Source of the DNA: VXYL01 sp965199915 | GTDB taxonomy: Bacteria > Pseudomonadota > Gammaproteobacteria > Pseudomonadales > Azotimanducaceae | Direction of reading: 5' to 3' | DNA: 64,000 bases | NCBI GenBank assembly: GCA_965199915.1 | Contig: OZ241348.1 | Span: 2,232,001-2,296,000, forward strand | Shown here: piece after piece, positions 58,368-64,000 of the stretch | Layout of the letters: every line of letters starts with the position of its first letter | Numbering within the stretch: position 1 is the stretch's first letter | The notes under the pieces: model-generated | The model's input: only the letters and a program-made list of their open reading frames with translations | Databases searched by the model: none | What the model was told of the DNA's origin: nothing | Translations under genes and position numbers: made by a program

Positions 58368-58706
58368 TCAACCGTCGCTGTCGGCCACCGTGACGGTGAC
58401 GTGGCAGGTGCGCTTGAAGATGCGGTCGGCGCGGCCGCGGGCGCGCGGGCGGAAGCGCTTTATGGTGACGCCCTCGTTCACCGCGATCGCGGCCACGGTG
58501 AGGTCGTCAATGTCGGCGCCTTCGTTGTTTTCGGCGTTGGCCATCGCGGATTCGACCACCTTGCGCACCAGCGCCGCGCCTTTGCGGTTGCTGAAGTTGA
58601 GGATGTTGATCGCTCTCTCCACCGGTTGGCCGCGCACCTGATCCGCCACCAACCGCGCTTTGCGCGGCGACATGCGCAGCCGTTTGACCGTCGCGCTGAC
58701 TCGCAT
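58368..58706 (-). CDS. rplV: 50S ribosomal protein L22
   Basis: 112 residues; VKRLRMSPRKARLVADQVRG is the start of the fold, then IKRFRPRARGRADRIFKRTC, the hairpin lining the exit tunnel. It lies between rpsS and rpsC. Confidence 0.98.
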   Translation of the reverse strand: MRVSATVKRLRMSPRKARLVADQVRGQPVERAINILNFSNRKGAALVRKVVESAMANAENNEGADIDDLTVAAIAVNEGVTIKRFRPRARGRADRIFKRTCHVTVTVADSDG

Positions 58707-58742
58707 CGTGTCGCCTCTCGCACCGAAGCCAATGGCGGCGGC

Positions 58743-59018
58743 TCAGCGCCGCGCCTTGCGATCGGCGGCGTGGCCGCGGTAGGTGCGCGTCGGCGCGAAT
58801 TCGCCGAGCTTGTGGCCGACCATGTCCTCCGAAACGAACACCGGCACGTGCGCGCGGCCGTTGTGGACGCCAATGGTGAGGCCCACCATCTCCGGCACGA
58901 TCATGGAGCGGCGCGACCAGGTGCGGATGGGGCGTCGGTCCTTCGTCGCCGCGGCGGTGCGCACCTTGCGCAGCAAATGCGTGTCCACGAACGGGCCTTT
59001 GCGCAACGCTCTTGGCAT
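58743..59018 (-). CDS. rpsS: 30S ribosomal protein S19
   Basis: 91 residues; MPRALRKGPFVDTHLLRKV and GHKLGEFAPTRTYRGHAADR are diagnostic. It lies three bases after the rplB stop and 36 before rplV. Confidence 0.98.
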   Translation of the reverse strand: MPRALRKGPFVDTHLLRKVRTAAATKDRRPIRTWSRRSMIVPEMVGLTIGVHNGRAHVPVFVSEDMVGHKLGEFAPTRTYRGHAADRKARR

Positions 59019-59021
59019 GGG

Positions 59022-59852
59022 TTACCTCTTGCCGCCGCGGCGGCGAACGATGAGTTTGTCCGTGCGCTTGTTCTTGCGCGTCTTGAAGCCCTTGGTGGGC
59101 TGGCCCTTCGGCGACACCGGATGCCGCCCGCCGGACGACTTGCCTTCGCCGCCGCCGTGGGGATGATCCACCGGATTCATGGCGACGCCGCGCACGGTGG
59201 GCCGCACGCCGCGCCAGCGCTTGGCGCCGGCTTTGCCGAGCGAGCGCAGATTGTGTTCGCTGTTGCCCACCTCGCCCAGCGTGGCGCGGCACTCCGCGTG
59301 GACGCGGCGCATTTCGCCGGAACGCAGCCGCAATGTGGCGTAGGCCCCCTCGCGCGCGACCAGCTGGCACGAAGCGCCCGCGCTGCGCGCCAGCTGCGCG
59401 CCCTTGCCGGGCTTCAGCTCCACGCAATGCACCACGCTGCCCACCGGCGCGTTGCGCAGGGGCAGGGCGTTGCCGGGGCGGATGGTCACCCGGGTGCCGG
59501 ACATGAGGGTGTCGCCCGCCGCAACGCCGCGCGGAGCGACGATATAGCGATGTTCGCCGTCCGCGTAGCGGAGCAGCGCGATGTTGGCGGTGCGGTTGGG
59601 GTCGTATTCCAAACGCAAAACGGTGGCGTCGATGCCGTCCTTCTCGCGCCGAAAGTCGATCTTGCGGTAGTGCTGCTTGTGGCCGCCGCCGCGGTGGCGC
59701 GTGGTGATGCGGCCGGCGCCGTTGCGCCCGCCCGTTGCGCTCTGCTTTTCCACCAACGGCTTGTATGGCGAACCCTTGTGCAGCGCGCGATCCACCACCT
59801 TCACCACGAAGCGGCGTCCGGGGGAAGTGGGCTTGGCCTTGATCGCCGGCAC
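59022..59852 (-). CDS. rplB: 50S ribosomal protein L2
   Basis: 276 residues; starts GTG 59852 (MPAIKAKPTSPGRRFVVKVV). RHRGGGHKQHYRKIDFRR, ARSAGASCQLVAREGAYATL and the near-catalytic loop MNPVDHPHGGGEGKSSGGRH are all present. It is three bases from rplW upstream and rpsS downstream. Confidence 0.98.
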   Translation of the reverse strand: MPAIKAKPTSPGRRFVVKVVDRALHKGSPYKPLVEKQSATGGRNGAGRITTRHRGGGHKQHYRKIDFRREKDGIDATVLRLEYDPNRTANIALLRYADGEHRYIVAPRGVAAGDTLMSGTRVTIRPGNALPLRNAPVGSVVHCVELKPGKGAQLARSAGASCQLVAREGAYATLRLRSGEMRRVHAECRATLGEVGNSEHNLRSLGKAGAKRWRGVRPTVRGVAMNPVDHPHGGGEGKSSGGRHPVSPKGQPTKGFKTRKNKRTDKLIVRRRGGKR

Positions 59853-59855
59853 GGC

Positions 59856-60191
59856 CTAGGTTTCCACCGCCGTGTAATCCAAGGTCTCGCCTTGGGCGAG
59901 ACGGACGTACGCCTTCTTCCAGCTCTTGCCGTGCGATGTGCGGCCGCGCAGACGGCGCTTCACCTTGCCTTTGACGTTCGCCGTGGTCACGTTGACCACC
60001 TTGACGCCGAACAGCGTCTCAACGGCGGTCTTCACCTCGCGCTTGGTGGCGTCGCGGGCCACCTTGAACGCGCACTGATTGCTCCAATCGCCCAAATTGG
60101 TGGCTTTCTCCGTGATGTGCGGCGCGAGCAGCACGGCGTACAGCCGCTCGTCCACGAACTTGGGCGCTTGATCCTGGCCCGGGGCGCTCAC
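59856..60191 (-). CDS. rplW: 50S ribosomal protein L23
   Basis: 111 residues; LLAPHITEKATNLGDWSNQC and VKTAVETLFGVKVVNVTTAN. GTG 60191 overlaps the rplD stop (GTGA). The first 15 residues (MSAPGQDQAPKFVDE) extend the usual N-terminus. L23 docks trigger factor and SRP at the tunnel exit. Confidence 0.97.
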   Translation of the reverse strand: MSAPGQDQAPKFVDERLYAVLLAPHITEKATNLGDWSNQCAFKVARDATKREVKTAVETLFGVKVVNVTTANVKGKVKRRLRGRTSHGKSWKKAYVRLAQGETLDYTAVET

Positions 60192-60802
60192 GCCAATCCC
60201 TCCTCCACATGCCGGATGGCCGCCGCCGTGGCAAGCACTTTGTCGTGCCTGACCAAGCTCACCGGATCAACGGTCGCGGCGGTGCGGACCTCCACATGGG
60301 GCAGGTTGCGGGCGGCGAGTTCGAGGTTGGCGTCCGCCTCGCGGGTGAGGATGAGCACGTTCTCGCAGCCGAGCGCGCGCAGTTTGCCGGCGAGGAGTTT
60401 GGTTTTGGGAGCTTCCAGAGAAAGGGAGGGGGTGGCGAGAAGACGTTGTTGGCGGACGAGTTCGGAAAAAATACAGCGAATGGCGCCGCGGTACATCTTG
60501 CGGTTCAGCTTGACGGCGTGATCCCGCGGTCGCGCCGCGAACGTCCGCCCGCCGCCGCGCCACAACGGGCTGCGGATGGAGCCGGCGCGCGCCCGACCGG
60601 TGCGCTTCTGTCGCCACGGCTTGCGGCCGCCGCCGCGCGCGTCCGCCCGCGACTTTTGCGCCTTCGTGCCTTGGCGCGCGCCGGCCAGGTACGCCACGAC
60701 CGCCTGATGCACCAGCGCCTCGTTGAAGGATTCGCCGAAGGCGGCCGCGGACACCTCCATCGGCTCGCCTTCCGCCGCCGCCACCGTGATGCGCGTCGCC
60801 AT
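60188..60802 (-). CDS. rplD: 50S ribosomal protein L4
   Basis: 204 residues; the extended loop has GTKAQKSRADARGGGRKPWR and QKRTGRARAGSIRSPLWRGG; the globular part has NRKMYRGAIRCIFSELVRQ. In E. coli L4 represses its own S10 operon by acting on the leader. ATG 60802 follows rplC by 17 bases. Confidence 0.97.
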   Translation of the reverse strand: MATRITVAAAEGEPMEVSAAAFGESFNEALVHQAVVAYLAGARQGTKAQKSRADARGGGRKPWRQKRTGRARAGSIRSPLWRGGGRTFAARPRDHAVKLNRKMYRGAIRCIFSELVRQQRLLATPSLSLEAPKTKLLAGKLRALGCENVLILTREADANLELAARNLPHVEVRTAATVDPVSLVRHDKVLATAAAIRHVEEGLA

Positions 60803-60819
60803 CGTCTCTGGCCCGCCGG

Positions 60820-61467
60820 TTAGGCCGCGGACCTCTTGATCGCCGGCCGCACGCAGACGTCCGCCCCCGGCGCACCGGGCACCGCGCCTTTGACGAGGAT
60901 GAGGTCTTGCTCCAGCAGCACCTCCACCACCGTGAGGTTCTGCACGGTGACGCGCTGGTTGCCCAGCTGCCCGGCCATTTTCTTGCCCTTGAAGACCCGC
61001 CCAGGGGTTTGGCATTGGCCGATGGAACCAGGTGCGCGGTGGGAGACGGAATTGCCGTGGCTCGCGTCTTGGCTCTTGAAGTTCCAACGTTTGATCGTGC
61101 CGGCGTAGCCCTTGCCTTTGGACACCCCGGCGACATCCACCGTCTGCCCCGGTTCGAATTGATCGACCCCGAGCTCCGTGCCGGGCGCCAGTTCGTCGTC
61201 CGGCTCGCTGTCCAAGCGGAACTCCCAGAGGCCGCGGCCGGCCGGCGTGCCGGCCTTGGCGAAATGGCCGGCGAGCGGGCGCGACACGCGGCTGGACTTC
61301 ACCTCGCCAGCGGTGACTTGCACGGCGTTGTAGCCGTCCGCCGCTGCCGTCTTCACTTGCGTGACGCGGTTCGGCGGCGCGACGATCACGGTCACCGGAA
61401 TGGACTCGCCCTCCGCGGTGAACACGCGCGTCATGCCGCTCTTGGTGCCTATGACGCCTATGGCCAT
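60820..61467 (-). CDS. rplC: 50S ribosomal protein L3
   Basis: 215 residues; MAIGVIGTKSGMTRVFTAEG begins the fold; KGKGYAGTIKRWNFKSQDAS and HRAPGSIGQCQTPGRVFKGK contain the family signature and the glutamine that PrmB methylates (GQCQ region). It starts 50 bases after rpsJ. Confidence 0.98.
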   Translation of the reverse strand: MAIGVIGTKSGMTRVFTAEGESIPVTVIVAPPNRVTQVKTAAADGYNAVQVTAGEVKSSRVSRPLAGHFAKAGTPAGRGLWEFRLDSEPDDELAPGTELGVDQFEPGQTVDVAGVSKGKGYAGTIKRWNFKSQDASHGNSVSHRAPGSIGQCQTPGRVFKGKKMAGQLGNQRVTVQNLTVVEVLLEQDLILVKGAVPGAPGADVCVRPAIKRSAA

Positions 61468-61517
61468 GCGTTGCCTGCGTTCCGCGCCATCATGGGTTCG
61501 CTGATGGCGTCGTGTTC

Positions 61518-61832
61518 CTAGTTCAAGCTGATCTGCACGTCCACGCCGGCCGCCAAGTCCAACTTCATCAAGGCGTCCACCGTCTTCTCGGTGGGCTCGA
61601 GGATGTCCAGCAGGCGCTTATGCGTGCGTATTTCGTACTGGTCGCGCGCGTCCTTGTTGACGAACGGCGAGATCAACAACGTGTAGCGTTCCTTGCGCGT
61701 GGGCAGCGGGATCGGGCCGCGCACTTGGGCACCGGTGCGCCGCGCCGTTTCCACGATCTCCTCCGTGGAGACGTCGATCAGCCGGTGATCGAACGCCTTC
61801 AGGCGTATGCGTATGCGTTGGCTCTGCGCCAC
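61518..61832 (-). CDS. rpsJ: 30S ribosomal protein S10 / NusE
   Basis: 104 residues; first gene of the S10 operon and also the NusB partner in antitermination. IRIRLKAFDHRLIDVSTEEI, GPIPLPTRKERYTLLISPFV and RTHKRLLDILEPTEKTVDAL cover the protein. The start is GTG 61832 with GGAGG five bases upstream. A 146-base leader separates it from the promoter at 61979-62006. No tuf or fus gene lies upstream; the protease gene diverges instead. Confidence 0.98.
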   Translation of the reverse strand: MAQSQRIRIRLKAFDHRLIDVSTEEIVETARRTGAQVRGPIPLPTRKERYTLLISPFVNKDARDQYEIRTHKRLLDILEPTEKTVDALMKLDLAAGVDVQISLN

Positions 61833-61978
61833 TACATCCTCCGGTGCTTTCTAGTCCGCAAGTGCCGAAATGCCGCCAAGCCCTCTGTTTTGCTTGGCTT
61901 CTGTTGCGTATCACGCACAGAAAACCGCCCGTCGCGATTCGGCGCAACGGCACGGCACTCGGCGAGAACGGACGGCGG
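61833..61978 (-). promoter_or_regulatory. Untranslated leader of the S10 operon
   Basis: The leader has two short stems on the minus strand: CCAAGC/GCTTGG (61896-61875 region) and TGCGT-GATA-CGCA. In E. coli L4 acts on a leader of similar length to repress transcription and translation; whether this one does is unknown, and its stems do not obviously match. Confidence 0.4.
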
Positions 61979-62006
61979 ATTGTATGCGCTTGCAGGCCCG
62001 TGTCAA
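61979..62006 (-). promoter_or_regulatory. Sigma-70 promoter of the S10 ribosomal operon
   Basis: On the minus strand TTGACA (62006-62001, perfect) and TACAAT (61984-61979, five of six) are 16 bases apart. It is the strongest promoter match in the window and lies 146 bases before the rpsJ start, as expected for the main S10 promoter. Confidence 0.9.
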
Positions 62007-62104
62007 CAAGAATTTCTCCTTGCCGGCGACTGACGCCCCTTCTTGCTCGCCAATTGCGGTGTGCTATGTTGCTTGGCTATACGGCTGGAGATCGGGAGGG
62101 CCTC

Positions 62105-64000
62105 ATGGGGTTGCCAATCGCAATGCGAGTTGGGGCCGAGTTCGCGGGCTTCCGGCGGCACGGCATCGCATGCATCGCGCTGGCCTCGTTCGCCGCCACG
62201 GCTTGGGGCGCGGAGGCGCTGTTCATTCCGTTGGACGAGGCGGAGGCGTCGCGCTTTGCGCCCGCGGTTTCCGCGCAGCGTCCGGGGCGTCCGGGCAAGG
62301 CGCGGTTGGCGAAAGGGCCGTCGGCGCGCGGCGAAGACCATCTGGTGCGGATAGACCGGCAGCGCCTTTTCCAGACCATCCACGCGGTCGCCCTGCGCGG
62401 TCCCGTGAGCGTTGCGCTCAACATGGCGGACGACTTCGAGATCGAGGTCATGGCGGAACGCAGCCGGCGCACGCTTTCCGGCCATTCGCTGTCTGGGCGC
62501 GTGGTCGGCGCGCCCGGCAGCGCGGTGACGTTCGCGACGAACGGCGAGGTGGTGGTGGGAACCGTGTGGACCCCCCGTGCCATCTACGAGGTCGTTCCCT
62601 TGCGGGATGGCGTCCATGTGTTTCGGAAGGTGAATCGGTCGGCGGCACTGCCGCTCGGCGAACCTATCCGGCCGGAAAGCGCCGAGTACAAGTCCCAGCA
62701 GACGAACCAAGGCAATGGGGATGGCGGCGATGGCGGCGCAGTGGTGGATGTGCTCGTCGTGTGGACGCCGAAGGCGCGGGAGAACATCGAGAGCGTCGGT
62801 GGCGGGGAGGTGAACGGGGAGGCGGAGATGCGCGCCGGTATCGATCTCCTCGTAACTTGGACCAATGACGCCTACGAGCGCAGCGGCGCCAAGGTGCGCC
62901 TGAGATTGGTGGGCGCGGAGGAGATTGACTATGTTGAGGAGGACATCTCTTCCCACACGCATCTCAGACATCTTGCGAATCCCTCGGATGGCTTCATGGA
63001 CGGGGTTCACGCACGGCGCGACGCCTTGGGGGCCGATCTGGTCAGCCTGTTGCCGGGTACCGGCACCGTCGGGGGCACAGCCGTCTTGGGCGGTGCCTTC
63101 AGCCTCGCTTTGCTGGGTCTGAATCCTAGTTTTCCTGCGCTCACTTCGACATTCGCCCATGAGATCGGGCACAACCTGGGTCTCTCCCATGACCGCTATT
63201 CAGAGCATAGGACCATTTCCATTGGGGGTGCCCAGCGGACATTCAGCTACGGGTACATCAACAACCTGGCTTTCGGTTCAGCTGCCGAGGACGACTGCTG
63301 GATGACGATCATGGCCTACCATGACCGTTGCACGCACGCTGATCTAGAGAGCTTTGAGGTGCCGTACTTCGCGACGCCCGACCGGCGCTATCCAGATGCT
63401 GACGGGGCCCCCTTGGGTGTGCCGAAATCGAACGACTCCGAAGGGGCGGACGGCCCGGCGGACGCTGTGCATGCCCTCAACTTGTCCTATCCGCGAGTCG
63501 TCGCCTTTCGCCCGGGCCGCACCGAAGATGGCGACACGCCCGATACCGCCACTCAGGTGGTGGTCAACTCCACCACTTTCGCGATGCTGCCCGACCGAGA
63601 CGACATCGACTACTTCCGGGTTGCGTTGCCCGAGACGGGATGGTTGCGCGTGGAGACGACGGGTTCGTGCGATACGCAAGGCGAGCTGATCACGGAGGAG
63701 CGTGAAGTAATTGCCGAGGACAACACTGGCGACGTATACGGCAATTTCCTGATTGAAGCGGAGCTGGAAGCCGGTGTGTACTTCATCAAGGTGCAGCGGG
63801 CGCGGGGATTGGACGGATCTTGTTCGGATGAATACACGCTCCACGTCTCATTCAATGCCGCAAGCGCCGCGGACGACCACGGCGATGGCGCGGCGAGGGC
63901 GTCCGCCGTGGCGATGCCGTCGTCCACTCCCGGCGAACTGCAAAATCCTTCCGACACCGACTACTTCCGCTTTGAGGTTGCCGAGCGGGGCGTTGTGCGT
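62105..64000 (+). CDS. Secreted metzincin zinc protease, 3'-truncated by window edge
   Basis: 632 codons are visible and the frame is still open at 64000. ATG 62105 has GGGAGGG upstream and a signal peptide follows (RRHGIACIALASFAATAWG, cleavage near residue 37). A prodomain of about 190 residues precedes the catalytic domain, which starts near VVDVLVVWTPKARENI. The zinc site HEIGHNLGLSHD begins at residue 352, matching HExxHxxGxxHD, and the Met-turn TIMAY is near 403. From about residue 470 come beta-rich repeats (DTPDTATQVV, then DDIDYFRVALPETGWLRVET) like bacterial pre-peptidase C-terminal domains. The target is unknown. It diverges from the S10 operon. Confidence 0.88.
   Translation, partial: MGLPIAMRVGAEFAGFRRHGIACIALASFAATAWGAEALFIPLDEAEASRFAPAVSAQRPGRPGKARLAKGPSARGEDHLVRIDRQRLFQTIHAVALRGPVSVALNMADDFEIEVMAERSRRTLSGHSLSGRVVGAPGSAVTFATNGEVVVGTVWTPRAIYEVVPLRDGVHVFRKVNRSAALPLGEPIRPESAEYKSQQTNQGNGDGGDGGAVVDVLVVWTPKARENIESVGGGEVNGEAEMRAGIDLLVTWTNDAYERSGAKVRLRLVGAEEIDYVEEDISSHTHLRHLANPSDGFMDGVHARRDALGADLVSLLPGTGTVGGTAVLGGAFSLALLGLNPSFPALTSTFAHEIGHNLGLSHDRYSEHRTISIGGAQRTFSYGYINNLAFGSAAEDDCWMTIMAYHDRCTHADLESFEVPYFATPDRRYPDADGAPLGVPKSNDSEGADGPADAVHALNLSYPRVVAFRPGRTEDGDTPDTATQVVVNSTTFAMLPDRDDIDYFRVALPETGWLRVETTGSCDTQGELITEEREVIAEDNTGDVYGNFLIEAELEAGVYFIKVQRARGLDGSCSDEYTLHVSFNAASAADDHGDGAARASAVAMPSSTPGELQNPSDTDYFRFEVAERGVVR

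Overview
The window is about two-thirds GC, with codon third positions dominated by G and C. Gene orders point to a gammaproteobacterium: a phosphomannomutase-argB-slmA string (as in pseudomonads), tRNA-fMet ahead of rimP-nusA-infB-rbfA-truB-rpsO-pnp, and a complete S10-spc-alpha ribosomal block. No name can be given from sequence alone. The mix of Rpn nuclease, PhyH dioxygenase, MaoC dehydratase and several IS elements is what I would expect of an uncultured, possibly marine or host-associated lineage, but that is inference.

Layout. 1-2435: end of a phosphomannomutase gene, argB and slmA, overlapping or nearly abutting. 2436-5222: clpB behind a good sigma-32-type promoter. 5263-5658 (minus): small retropepsin-like protease. 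5763-11284: Fur-type site and a haem uptake operon (TonB receptor, HmuT, HmuU, HmuV) ending in a frameshifted haem-degrading monooxygenase. 11577-14724: Rpn nuclease and an OpgB/LtaS-like sulfatase-fold transferase. 14718-17939 (minus): partial Flp/Tad pilus locus (flp, prepilin peptidase, CpaB, secretin). 18016-22416: nested insertion sequences. 22464-29582: MacB-type transporter, small secreted protein and second MacB on minus, divergent from MacA and an outer-membrane factor. 29611-37773: AAA ATPase, frameshifted SRAP gene, Gfo/Idh-aldo/keto reductase fusion, helical protein with a probable frameshift at its signal peptide, PhyH dioxygenase and MaoC dehydratase. 37860-46970 (minus): pnp back to tRNA-fMet. 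47096-61832 (minus): rplQ back to rpsJ, driven by a consensus promoter at 61979-62006. 62105-64000: start of a secreted metzincin protease that runs off the window.

How the parts work together. The haem genes form one iron-acquisition unit: outer-membrane import, periplasmic capture, inner-membrane ABC transport and cytoplasmic haem breakdown, with the last step broken as sequenced. MacB/MacA/outer-membrane factor genes could assemble a tripartite exporter, and the small signal-peptide protein 17 bases upstream of one MacB gene is a candidate substrate or partner. The two minus-strand blocks from 37860 to 61832 are the core translation and RNA-turnover machinery.

Unusual points. A short two-hairpin repeat occurs five times between and inside genes, including the start regions of hmuT and hmuU. 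Three genes carry apparent single-base indels. S17 has a long alanine-rich N-terminal extension. A 408-base AT-rich-promoter-bearing gap separates rpsC from rplP. A 21-base tandem repeat lies inside the phosphomannomutase gene. The initiator tRNA has a T1-T72 mismatch and is followed by a terminator before rimP.
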